In this document: positions 16,261-25,126 of the stretch, piece after piece
Position numbering within the stretch: position 1 is the first letter of the stretch
Layout: each line of letters begins with the position of its first letter
Assembly: GCA_947498455.1 (NCBI GenBank)
Contig: CANMKK010000001.1
Span: 310,001-374,000, forward strand
Direction of reading: 5' to 3'
From: an uncultured Aquimarina sp.
GTDB taxonomy: Bacteria > Bacteroidota > Bacteroidia > Flavobacteriales > Flavobacteriaceae
Length of the DNA: 64,000 bases
The notes under the pieces: generated by a model
Told to the model about the DNA's origin: nothing
What the model saw: only the letters and a program-made list of their open reading frames with translations
Databases searched by the model: none
Made by a program: the position numbers and the translations under genes

Positions 16261-18351
16261 TTATGGGGTTAATTTCTTTTCTAAAAAATCTTCTTGCCTT
16301 TTTGGCAAACTATTCTTTAAATCTACATATTTCTTTTGATAATTCGGCTCTTTCAACAACTTATCCAATAATTGACGACAAAAATTTCTAAATCTCCAAT
16401 TATGATGTATTGAACCTTCTACAAGATCTCTTAATGATTGGTCAGAAAAGGCCTGTAAACTTTCTAAATATGTAAATGCATTTTTTCGGGTATTAAAATG
16501 ATATACCGGAGAAGCATACCCAGCTAATTCCTGGAAATATTGTTGGTGTTTATCTATCTCATAATTCGAAGTACTAAGCGCTAACACCAACCATAATATA
16601 CGTACATTCTTATCATTAAAACCAATAACTGCTTTTGTTTTATCCAGATACTTATTTCTATCTTTAGGGAAGTTAGCCCACAAATGATACAATGCCGGTT
16701 CTATCGTAGCATAGGAGTCATCTTCTAATAAAGATTCATACTGTTTTTTTAACCCTTCCGGAATTTTATTAATAGTATTTGCTATAGTTTGTCGCACAAA
16801 AATATTATTGCTCTCAAAAGCTTTATCGATCAGTGCAATTGCTTCCTGAGAGTTATCTCCTTCTAATTGATATACTGCTTCCTGACCAATGTAGTCATTA
16901 ACAGGAAAACTCAGCGCTTTGGCAAGGGTTCCCCATTTTCCGGTCAGCGGCTGTGTCCGTTCTGCCGCGAGATTAAGGTATTGCTTAATAAACGAAGATT
17001 TGGTCAATAGATCCAATGCTTGCTGAGATGGAAATGCAACAGTTTCTAACCAAAGTTTTTGATAGTCCGATAAATCCTTACCACTTACCTCTTCGGCGAT
17101 ACTAATAAAATCAGAGGTTGTAGCATTATTATATTTATGTTTTTCTAAATAATTATGAACAGTAATCTTAAAGTGGGTGTCTCCTATCAAACTGCGTAAA
17201 GCATATAAAGCCCAAGCTCCTCTTTGATAAAAAGTAAGAGAACTTGCTTTAGGGTTAAGTAAAGATGTCGTTTCTTTTGCCTTGGATTGCTCTGTGAGTT
17301 GCTCTGCACTTTCATATAATTTATATAGGAAATACTCTTCTCCAAAAATTTCACGTTCCGCCAATAAAGCATAATAGGTAGCAAAACCTTCTTGTAACCA
17401 ATGATGTGTTCCTTCTGTTGCCGTTACTAAATCTCCAAACCACTGATGTGCCAGTTCATGAGCATTTACATTAATATAGTTGCGATCCTTAAAAGCAATA
17501 GAGTCGACAACAAAAGCATCCGAAAAAATAGTAGTTCCTGTATTTTCCATTCCGGCATATAGAAAATCTTTTACTGGTACTTGTTTATAATTCTGCCACG
17601 GAAAAGCATATCCAATCTCCTCTTCTAAAAAATCAAATAATCGCTTGTTATGTCTATAAGTAGAAGTAAGCTTATCCTTATCCCCTGGATAATAATACAT
17701 TTCTAATGGAATTCCGCTTTTAGAAACCTCAGACTCTTTTTTGTACTTACCGATTACAAAAGCCAACAAATAGCTGCACATCGGCTTTTGCATATCATAA
17801 TGCCAACGCTGAATTGTATCGTTTACCTTTTCTGTCTTAAGCAACTTACCATTGGCAATCACTTCGTAATTAACATCATAACTGATACTAAGGTCAAATT
17901 CTACTTTTTCATTCATATCATCAAAACTCGGCAACCAATTAGAACTATATTTTCCTTGTCCTTGCGTCCATATTTGGTCATTCCCCTGATAATCTTTTAC
18001 AAAATACAGTGCTTTGGTGGGAAAAGCTGTATACGTAACCTGTACGTTATGATCTGTATTGGCTTTGAAATCAGACACTATTTTTAGGTGTTTATCATCG
18101 TATACCACATCCATCTGTACGTCATCTAATAGTACACTTTCTATCTGCATTTTCTTAGCATCAATGGTAACTGATGAAGTATTTTTCAACACCTTAAAAG
18201 AATAATCTACTTTTCCCTTTACTGATCTATCTGTGGCATCAATAGTGATATCCACTTTGCCTTTTAAAAAATCTACAGAATGTATCTGTTGTGCCATACT
18301 ACCTAGGGAAACTAGTAGTATAAAAACATATAAAATAACTCGCATATTCAT
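16261..18351 (-). CDS. M1 family metallo-aminopeptidase, exported
   Basis: A 696-residue protein with an N-terminal signal peptide (VILYVFILLVSLGSMAQ); the start can be either of two Met two codons apart. The GAMEN-equivalent exopeptidase motif is AGMEN at 266-270. The zinc site is HELAH (His298, Glu299, His302) with Glu321 in WLQEGFATYY, the exact M1 spacing. The C-terminal third is helical, as in M1 enzymes. It removes N-terminal residues from peptides in the periplasm or at the surface. It is the first gene of the operon with two patatins and is divergent from recG. Confidence 0.92.
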   Translation of the reverse strand: MNMRVILYVFILLVSLGSMAQQIHSVDFLKGKVDITIDATDRSVKGKVDYSFKVLKNTSSVTIDAKKMQIESVLLDDVQMDVVYDDKHLKIVSDFKANTDHNVQVTYTAFPTKALYFVKDYQGNDQIWTQGQGKYSSNWLPSFDDMNEKVEFDLSISYDVNYEVIANGKLLKTEKVNDTIQRWHYDMQKPMCSYLLAFVIGKYKKESEVSKSGIPLEMYYYPGDKDKLTSTYRHNKRLFDFLEEEIGYAFPWQNYKQVPVKDFLYAGMENTGTTIFSDAFVVDSIAFKDRNYINVNAHELAHQWFGDLVTATEGTHHWLQEGFATYYALLAEREIFGEEYFLYKLYESAEQLTEQSKAKETTSLLNPKASSLTFYQRGAWALYALRSLIGDTHFKITVHNYLEKHKYNNATTSDFISIAEEVSGKDLSDYQKLWLETVAFPSQQALDLLTKSSFIKQYLNLAAERTQPLTGKWGTLAKALSFPVNDYIGQEAVYQLEGDNSQEAIALIDKAFESNNIFVRQTIANTINKIPEGLKKQYESLLEDDSYATIEPALYHLWANFPKDRNKYLDKTKAVIGFNDKNVRILWLVLALSTSNYEIDKHQQYFQELAGYASPVYHFNTRKNAFTYLESLQAFSDQSLRDLVEGSIHHNWRFRNFCRQLLDKLLKEPNYQKKYVDLKNSLPKRQEDFLEKKLTP

Positions 18352-18492
18352 CTATAATCTAATCTTCTGACAAAATAACGAATTAATCATGGTTTTGTGG
18401 CAAGTTTTGGGTTAAACCCATATCCTATATTAGAACATTCTTATCTAAAATATGAGTTGAACATTTTTATGATAAGTAGTATATTCGTCCTA

Positions 18493-20595
18493 ATGAATCC
18501 AAACGTTTTACAAACCCCAATTGATTACCTAAAAGGCGTAGGCCCTTCTAGAGCAGATTTACTTCGCAAAGAACTTGGGATTCATACCTATCAGGATTTG
18601 GTAAATCTGTTTCCGAATAGATATATAGACAAAACACGTTATTATAAGATCAATCAATTACAGCGTACTGCAGCAGAAGTACAAATTATTGGTAAGGTTA
18701 CACATATCAAAACTGTTGGGCAAAAGCGAGGCAAGCGCTTGGTAGCAACATTTATAGATGATACAGGCGAAATAGAATTGGTATGGTTCCGTGGACATAA
18801 ATGGATACAGGATAATCTAAAGCTCAATACCCCGTATGTAATATTTGGCAAAACTAAATATTACAATGGTTTTAATATGCCGCATCCGGAAATGGAATTA
18901 CTATCCGAACACGAACAAAATCTAAAAATAGTAATGCAACCGGTATATCCCTCTACCGAAAAGCTATCTAATAGAGGGATTACGAATAGGGTTGTTAATA
19001 AAATGATGCAACAACTATTTCTGGATACTAATATTAAGTTTTATGATACCTTATCTCAGGACATTTTATCAGAATTAAAATTAATATCAAAGAGTGAAGC
19101 CATCCTAAATATACACTTTCCAAAAAATCAGGAATTACTAGCCAAGGCTCAATATCGACTAAAATTTGAAGAACTTTTTTATATACAATTGCAACTTATT
19201 ATAAAGAAGATTATCCGAAAACAAAAAATTAAAGGATATCCATTTACTGAAGTAGGTTCGCACTTTACCAATTTTTATAATAACCACCTCCCCTTTGATC
19301 TAACCAATGCACAAAAGCGCGTAATTAAAGAAATCCGAAAGGATATGGGCAGTAGTGCCCAGATGAATCGATTACTACAAGGAGATGTAGGCTCCGGAAA
19401 GACTATTGTGGGTTTTATGGCAATGCTATTAGCTATTGATAATAATTTTCAGGCTTGTTTGATGGCTCCAACCGCAATCTTAGCGAATCAGCATTATCAA
19501 GGTATTGTAGAATTAACCAAAGATTTAGATATCGAGGTAAAATTATTAATGGGAAGCTCTACTACGAAAGAACGTAGACAGATTCACAAAGAATTAGAAG
19601 AAGGTACGCTTCATATCCTGATTGGTACGCATGCGATTCTAGAAGATAAAGTACAATTTAAAAACCTGGGACTTGCCATTATCGATGAACAACATCGGTT
19701 TGGAGTTGCCCAGCGTGCTAAATTATGGCATAAAAACACCTATCCACCTCATGTACTGGTAATGACCGCAACACCTATCCCCAGAACATTGGCTATGAGT
19801 CTGTATGGAGATCTTGATATTTCCGTAATCGATGAATTACCACCAGGCAGAAAAGCGATTAAAACAGTACATCGATATGATAGTAATCGACTAAAAGTAT
19901 TTAGGTTTATCGCAGACGAAATCCAGAAAGGAAGGCAAATTTATATCGTATACCCGTTAATTCAGGAATCCGAAGCTTTGGATTATAAAGATTTAATGGA
20001 TGGGTACGAAAGTATTGCGCGCTCCTTCCCTGCTCCCGAGTATCAAATATCTATCGTTCACGGTAAAATGAAACCCGCTGATAAGGATTATGAAATGGAA
20101 CGCTTTGTAAAAGGAGAAACTCAGATTATGGTAGCGACTACTGTGATCGAAGTAGGTGTTAATGTACCCAATGCCAGTGTGATGATTATAGAAAGTGCAG
20201 AACGGTTTGGCCTTTCTCAATTGCATCAACTTAGAGGAAGAGTCGGACGTGGTGCGGAACAGAGCTTTTGTATATTAATGACAAGCCATAAACTCTCTGC
20301 AGATAGTAAAACAAGATTAGATACTATGGTTCGTACCAATGATGGTTTTGATATTGCAGAAGTAGATCTTAAACTTCGTGGCCCTGGTGATATTATGGGA
20401 ACTCAACAAAGTGGTGTATTAAATCTAAAAATAGCAGATATTGTAAGAGATAATGATATTCTGAAAACTGCCCGATATTACGCTATGAAAATTCTTAATG
20501 AAGACCCTGCTCTTTCCTTAGAAAAAAACAAAACACTGTTATTTACATACCAACAACTGGCAAAACATAAAAATATATGGAATTATATTAGCTAG
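18493..20595 (+). CDS. recG: ATP-dependent DNA helicase RecG
   Basis: From the ATG at 18493 (MNPNVLQTPI) the protein has 700 residues, the normal RecG length. The frame also opens at a GTG at 18397, but the extra residues look non-homologous. The N-terminal wedge/OB domain (YLKGVGPSRADLL, VGQKRGKRL) precedes the helicase domain with Walker A GDVGSGKT, DEQH box, TATPIPRTL, and motif VI GRVGRG. RecG regresses stalled forks and processes Holliday junctions. The gene is divergent from the M1 peptidase; the gap of about 140 bp must hold both promoters. Confidence 0.95.
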   Translation: MNPNVLQTPIDYLKGVGPSRADLLRKELGIHTYQDLVNLFPNRYIDKTRYYKINQLQRTAAEVQIIGKVTHIKTVGQKRGKRLVATFIDDTGEIELVWFRGHKWIQDNLKLNTPYVIFGKTKYYNGFNMPHPEMELLSEHEQNLKIVMQPVYPSTEKLSNRGITNRVVNKMMQQLFLDTNIKFYDTLSQDILSELKLISKSEAILNIHFPKNQELLAKAQYRLKFEELFYIQLQLIIKKIIRKQKIKGYPFTEVGSHFTNFYNNHLPFDLTNAQKRVIKEIRKDMGSSAQMNRLLQGDVGSGKTIVGFMAMLLAIDNNFQACLMAPTAILANQHYQGIVELTKDLDIEVKLLMGSSTTKERRQIHKELEEGTLHILIGTHAILEDKVQFKNLGLAIIDEQHRFGVAQRAKLWHKNTYPPHVLVMTATPIPRTLAMSLYGDLDISVIDELPPGRKAIKTVHRYDSNRLKVFRFIADEIQKGRQIYIVYPLIQESEALDYKDLMDGYESIARSFPAPEYQISIVHGKMKPADKDYEMERFVKGETQIMVATTVIEVGVNVPNASVMIIESAERFGLSQLHQLRGRVGRGAEQSFCILMTSHKLSADSKTRLDTMVRTNDGFDIAEVDLKLRGPGDIMGTQQSGVLNLKIADIVRDNDILKTARYYAMKILNEDPALSLEKNKTLLFTYQQLAKHKNIWNYIS

Positions 20596-20790
20596 ATAGG
20601 GTTTTAATCAATAAACTACCCAGCAATATCATCTAGAGATCAGAAACAAGAATTCCTATTGTCTTAAATTCTATACCTCTTTGCATACTAGTCATACAGC
20701 TCTTTTGAGAAATTATTCACCTTAAATATTTTATTTTTTTAGAATACATTAAAAACCATTAAAAAGAGTATTTCCTCCCCTGTGATTTTA
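20596..20790. other. Gap between recG and the minisatellite
   Basis: 195 bp of AT-rich sequence with no gene or terminator that I could recognise. Confidence 0.4.
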
Positions 20791-21220
20791 GAAAGTATCC
20801 AAATGCACTTCGTCGATGTCCAAATGAACTCCGAAAGCATCTAAATGCACTTCGTCGATGTCCAAATGAACTCCGAAAGCATCCAAATGCACTTCGTCGA
20901 TGCTCAAATGAACTCTGAAAGCATCCAAATACACTTCGTCGATGCTCAAATAAACTCTGAAAGCATCCAAATACACTTCGTCGATGCCCAAATGAACTCC
21001 GAAAGCATCCAAATGCACTTCGTCGATGTCCAAATGAACTCCGAAAGCATCCAAATGCACTTCGTCGATGCTCAAATGAACTCTGAAAGCATCCAAATAC
21101 ACTTCGTCGATGCTCAAATAAACTCTGAAAGCATCCAAATACACTTCGTCGATGCCCAAATGAACTCCGAAATCATCCAAATATACTTCGCCGATGTCCA
21201 AATGAACTCCGAAAGCATCC
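20791..21220. repeat. 42-bp tandem repeat array (minisatellite)
   Basis: About ten units of 42 bp built on CATCCAAATGCACTTCG and TCGATGTCCAAATGAACTCC. Each unit is itself two related 21-bp halves (both start TCCAAATG). Four successive variant units (about 20881-21048) reappear in the same order as the next four, a nested 168-bp duplication. Because 42 is divisible by three, frames stay open on both strands. Neither the plus-strand 14-residue repeat (HFVDVQMNSESIQ) nor its complement has a signal peptide or start context, so I do not call a gene. Confidence 0.9.
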
Positions 21221-21235
21221 TTTGTAGAAAAACTC

Positions 21236-21268
21236 AGACCAGACAGGTTTTAGAAACCTGTCTGGTCT
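21236..21268. repeat. Perfect palindromic hairpin, AGACCAGACAGGTTT type
   Basis: Perfect 15-bp arms (21236-21250 and 21254-21268) around a TAG loop, directly after the minisatellite. It is related to the hairpin at 11509-11542. Confidence 0.75.
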
Positions 21269-21347
21269 TGACAATGAAATATTTATTTTTGAGACTGTAA
21301 ACTGAACTTTGTCTGTCAGTTTAGACCCTATAAAAAAACCCGAGTGA

Positions 21348-21974
21348 GTCGAAGATCATGCCACAGTACATACATCAACCGAATTCAAAAAGGCTGTCGG
21401 CGCTTTTTTAAGCTGTGCTCCCCAACTCAAAGAAAGTAAGCTATACACCGCAGATGCCATAGAAATGGTGGTTCAGTATCTAGGATTAGAAGTAGATCAA
21501 CAACTTCTGGATTTTCTTGATGCCAAAGAAAACAATTAACCAACGGATCTAGATAGAATCATGGAAACATTGCTAACCATGGGTAGACTGTTAGCATCTC
21601 ACCCTAATTATGACCTCCAGAAATGGGTAGACTTTGCCAGAAAATGGGGCGACACCCAAGAAGAAAAAGACTATTATGAATCTAATGCCAAAAGGCTGAT
21701 TACTACTTGGGGTGGCGACCCTGTAAATGATTACTCTGATAGAGTATGGAATGGATTGATACGAGATTACTATGTTCCCAGATGGATCAATTATCATAAT
21801 GATACTACCAATACCAAGAAACAGAATATGCGAAAATTCGAAGAATCATGGATACTAACACCAGGTGTGTCGAAAATAAAACCTTATGACGATCCTTTTT
21901 CTGTTGCTAAAGAAATATATGATACATTTGACAAAGAAAATTCTGAGACTCCTATCATAACAATAGAGGAATAA
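21348..21974 (+). pseudogene. 5'-truncated GH89 alpha-N-acetylglucosaminidase remnant
   Basis: The frame starting after a TGA at 21345 reads EFKKAVGAFLSCAPQL and DQQLLDFLDA, then meets one in-frame TAA at 21537-21539, then continues in the same frame (LDRIMETLLTMGRLLAS, WVDFARKWGDTQEEKDYYESN, LITTWGGDP, DYSDRVWNGLIRDYY, PRW). These blocks match the C-terminal region of the NAGLU/GH89 family in order. The catalytic domain, about two thirds of the protein, is missing and no start codon precedes the first part. The region from the ATG at 21561 could still be translated as a 137-residue fragment. GH89 enzymes remove terminal alpha-N-acetylglucosamine. The minisatellite and hairpin lie where the 5' part should be. 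Confidence 0.75.
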
Positions 21975-21988
21975 AAAACGAAGCATCT

Positions 21989-23551
21989 ATGAAGTTAAAT
22001 AATAGAGATACTTTTATTAAAAATTTACCTGCGGATCCAATTTTGGAAAACTCCAGAAGACAAGTACTACAAAGCTGTTTTTCATTTGTAACTCCAAAAC
22101 GAACGAAAAAACCAGAATTGTTACACGTATCTCCGGAGATGTTGGAAAACATAGGAATTTCAAAAGAAGAAGCAACCGAAAAATCATTCTTGGATATATT
22201 CACTGGTAATGATATACTACCGAATACCAAGCCTTATGCAATGTGTTATGGAGGACATCAGTTTGGCAATTGGGCAGGGCAATTAGGGGATGGTCGTGCT
22301 ATCAATTTGACAGAAATAGCACATAAAAATAATCATTGGGCATTACAGTTAAAAGGAGCTGGCGAAACGCCCTACTCCCGCTCTGCTGATGGATTGGCTG
22401 TCTTGCGATCCTCCATACGAGAATATTTATGTAGTGAAGCTATGCATCATCTGGGAGTTCCAACTACCAGAGCATTATCTCTAGCATTATCCGGAGATCA
22501 AGTGCTAAGAGATGTGATGTATGACGGTAATTCCTCTTATGAAAAAGGAGCAATCGTATGCAGAGTTGCACCTTCATTTTTGCGATTTGGTAATTATGAG
22601 ATTTTTACAGCAAGGCAAGACTATGATACCTTAAAAACACTCGTTGATTATACCATAAAACATTTCTTCATCCATCTTGGAGAGCCCTCCAAAGAAACAT
22701 ACCTTGCTTTCTTTGGGGAGGTAGTACAACGTACCTTAGACATGATTATCCATTGGCAACGTGTTGGTTTTGTTCATGGTGTAATGAACACCGATAATAT
22801 GTCCATTCTAGGACTGACAATAGATTATGGGCCTTATGGCTGGTTAGAAGGATTTGATTTTGGATGGACACCAAATACTACAGATAGTCAACACAAACGA
22901 TACCGTTATGGAAATCAACCCAACATCGGTCTTTGGAATCTCTATCAATTGGCTAATGCCTTATATCCTCTTATTGAAGAAGTCGAACCTCTGGAAAGTA
23001 TTTTGGATCAATACAGAACTGATTTTGAAAGCAAATCATTACAAATGATGCGTTCTAAATTGGGGTTGACAACTGTAGAAGAGTCGGACAAATCATTGAT
23101 TGAAGAGCTAACTGATATTTTAGAGCTTACAGAAACAGATATGACTATTTTCTTCAGACTTTTAAGTAATTTTAATGCTACTAATCCTACAGAAGGTATT
23201 GAAATAGTGCAAGAAGCATTTTATGACCTAACTGAGATTTCCGATGGCTTTAGTCAAAAATGGAAGGATTGGTTTTATCGTTATGCCAATCGTTTAGAGC
23301 AAGAAGGATTACCTGCAATGGAACGAAAAGAAAAGATGAATGCCATAAACCCTAAATATGTATTACGAAATTATATGGCTCAATTAGCTATTGATGATGC
23401 CAATAAAGGAAACTACGCATTGATAGATGAGTTGTTTCAATTATTAAAAAAACCCTATGATGAACAACCCGAAAATGAAAAATGGTTTGCAAAACGACCT
23501 GATTGGGCCAGAAATAAAATAGGATGTTCTATGCTATCTTGTAGTTCGTAA
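21989..23551 (+). CDS. selO: Protein adenylyltransferase SelO (YdiU family)
   Basis: A 520-residue SelO/YdiU pseudokinase-fold protein. Signatures: YGGHQFGNWAGQLGDGRA, LKGAGETPYSRSADG, LRSSIREYLCSEAMHHLG, VHGVMNTDNMSILG (the metal and nucleotide site) and DYGPYGWLEGFD. The C-terminus ends CSMLSCSS, where some family members have selenocysteine and this one has Cys. SelO transfers AMP to Ser, Thr or Tyr of target proteins, as part of the oxidative stress response. Its stop overlaps the start of the next small gene. Confidence 0.95.
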   Translation: MKLNNRDTFIKNLPADPILENSRRQVLQSCFSFVTPKRTKKPELLHVSPEMLENIGISKEEATEKSFLDIFTGNDILPNTKPYAMCYGGHQFGNWAGQLGDGRAINLTEIAHKNNHWALQLKGAGETPYSRSADGLAVLRSSIREYLCSEAMHHLGVPTTRALSLALSGDQVLRDVMYDGNSSYEKGAIVCRVAPSFLRFGNYEIFTARQDYDTLKTLVDYTIKHFFIHLGEPSKETYLAFFGEVVQRTLDMIIHWQRVGFVHGVMNTDNMSILGLTIDYGPYGWLEGFDFGWTPNTTDSQHKRYRYGNQPNIGLWNLYQLANALYPLIEEVEPLESILDQYRTDFESKSLQMMRSKLGLTTVEESDKSLIEELTDILELTETDMTIFFRLLSNFNATNPTEGIEIVQEAFYDLTEISDGFSQKWKDWFYRYANRLEQEGLPAMERKEKMNAINPKYVLRNYMAQLAIDDANKGNYALIDELFQLLKKPYDEQPENEKWFAKRPDWARNKIGCSMLSCSS

Positions 23552-23802
23552 TGGATTTAATAAACAACATACTCGATATTCCTAAAGGGTATTCAGAACT
23601 CCTATATAATCATAAAAAATATGGAGTAACCAGAACAGATTTCAATAACGGAAAGAGTATAAAGGTATATGCCAAAGAGCTTGGAGGTGTTAATTTTATA
23701 AGTTTTAATTATTACATTAAAACAAACGGTGAATTATTAAAGCCCTGCGAAATGCCTCAGGAAAAAGTAATACATTTTTTAGAACATTACCGAACAATTT
23801 AA
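23551..23802 (+). CDS. Small conserved hypothetical protein downstream of selO
   Basis: An 83-residue protein whose ATG overlaps the selO stop by one base (TAATG), so it is translationally coupled. It contains GYSELLYNHKKYGVT, AKELGGVNFISFNYY and KPCEMPQEKV. No signal peptide or membrane segment. I recall similar short Bacteroidota proteins being labelled as peptide methionine sulfoxide reductase-related, but it is too short to be the enzyme. A partnership with SelO in oxidative stress is inference from coupling. Confidence 0.75.
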   Translation: MDLINNILDIPKGYSELLYNHKKYGVTRTDFNNGKSIKVYAKELGGVNFISFNYYIKTNGELLKPCEMPQEKVIHFLEHYRTI

Positions 23803-23819
23803 ATTATAAATAGCTTATA

Positions 23820-23981
23820 ATACGATTTACGCATAAAACTTTCGCATATAGTTCGTTTCTTTTGCACTATATCTGCGTTATAAAATTCAACAATAGCTAC
23901 TGCTATTCTTTAATTTTATGCCTTAGTCTAGCACAAAATAATTCAAACTCTTTATACGAACTTCTCATCCATAAATCGTAT
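23820..23981. repeat. MITE-like palindromic repeat, copy 2 (short form)
   Basis: A 162-bp copy with well conserved ends (ATACGATTTACGCATAA to CCATAAATCGTAT). It lacks about 24 bp at the centre (the TACTTCGAnGTAGCTCAGCAC block) that copies 1 and 3 carry. It lies between the selO operon and cydB, in convergent position, so it could also serve as a terminator hairpin. Confidence 0.85.
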
Positions 23982-24096
23982 AGAACATTCTTAGCATTAT
24001 AGATTCAATTCCAATAATTAAAGAACAAAAAAAATAGATTTTAACTAACAGTGAATATTAATACGATACAGAAACTAAAAAATTATTGTTGGAATG

Positions 24097-25119
24097 CTAA
24101 TGTTGCTCTAAAATTTTAATCATTTTAAAAGATTTTAGGAGATGGAATAACCCGGGTAAAATAACCGCCCCTCCAATAATAAGAGAAATCCCTAATACCC
24201 TAATAACACTATCTGGAGCTATATGATCTAACAAGCTTATATTTCCTGTTGTAGTTATAATAATATATGGAAAATGTGTAATCAATGCTGCTAATAATAT
24301 TAAAAACACCTGAAATCCTGCAAAAAATCGACTCCATATCTTATTTCCTCTTTTTATTGTGAACCATAATGGTACCAACAATAAACCCGAAAGCAACATC
24401 GCTCCTATTGCATATATATTTTGTAAAAAATAAGTAACAAAAGTATATTCGAAAATATATCCATATACAATAGTCACCAAACCTATCACGAAAACTACCA
24501 CAGTAGCAATACCTGATTTTCGGACATAAATATTTTCTTGCCCTTCGTCTGATTCTCCTATAAGTAATACAGAAGATAAGAATGCACACAGTGCCGCAAA
24601 AAAGAAACCTACTAGAATACTAAAGCCGTTAAACCAAGGAGCTACAAAAGCCTGATAAAATGTTATGGATGCAACATCATCTACAATAGTAATTTTACCA
24701 TTTATAAGTCCGCCAAAAACCATTCCTAAAAAGACAGGCGTAATTAAACTAGATACTTTAAACATCCTATCATACAACTGCTGTGAATTATCAATAATTG
24801 CATCATAATGCCTAAATACAAATGCAACTCCTCTTAATGTTACACCCAATAAAACAATGGTAAGGGGAATATGTAAACTAACCACTATAATATTATAATA
24901 TACAGGAAAAGCAATCCATAAAATCACGATAAGAATAATAATCCAAATATGATTTGCTTCCCAGACCGGCCCCATAACTCTATAAATCGTCTTTTTAGTG
25001 ATTTTTTGATTCTCCTCTGACGAAAATAACTCTACAATTCCAGCTCCGTAATCCGCCCCACCTAACAGTACATAAAGGTACAAAGAGAATATTAAAAAGA
25101 ATAAAACAACATATAACAT
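24097..25119 (-). CDS. cydB: Cytochrome bd ubiquinol oxidase subunit II
   Basis: A 340-residue membrane protein with eight or nine predicted helices. It has the CydB N-terminal pattern (LYVLLGGADYGAGIVELF), WEANHIWIIILIVILWIAFP and LLGVTLRGVAFVFRHYD. With CydA it forms the bd-type quinol oxidase that reduces oxygen to water at low oxygen tension. It starts 7 bp after the cydA stop. Confidence 0.95.
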   Translation of the reverse strand: MLYVVLFFLIFSLYLYVLLGGADYGAGIVELFSSEENQKITKKTIYRVMGPVWEANHIWIIILIVILWIAFPVYYNIIVVSLHIPLTIVLLGVTLRGVAFVFRHYDAIIDNSQQLYDRMFKVSSLITPVFLGMVFGGLINGKITIVDDVASITFYQAFVAPWFNGFSILVGFFFAALCAFLSSVLLIGESDEGQENIYVRKSGIATVVVFVIGLVTIVYGYIFEYTFVTYFLQNIYAIGAMLLSGLLLVPLWFTIKRGNKIWSRFFAGFQVFLILLAALITHFPYIIITTTGNISLLDHIAPDSVIRVLGISLIIGGAVILPGLFHLLKSFKMIKILEQH

Positions 25120-25126
25120 ATACTAT

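Noticed and set aside
18397..18492. GTG-started N-terminal extension of RecG
   Set aside because: The extra residues do not look like RecG, and the family normally begins at the equivalent of the ATG at 18493.
20791..21220. Repeat array as a CRISPR
   Set aside because: Units are contiguous and similar throughout; there are no unique spacers and no cas genes.
20788..21300. Long open frames on both strands of the 42-bp repeat array
   Set aside because: They result from a unit length divisible by three without stop codons; no signal peptide, start context or neighbouring partner supports a protein.
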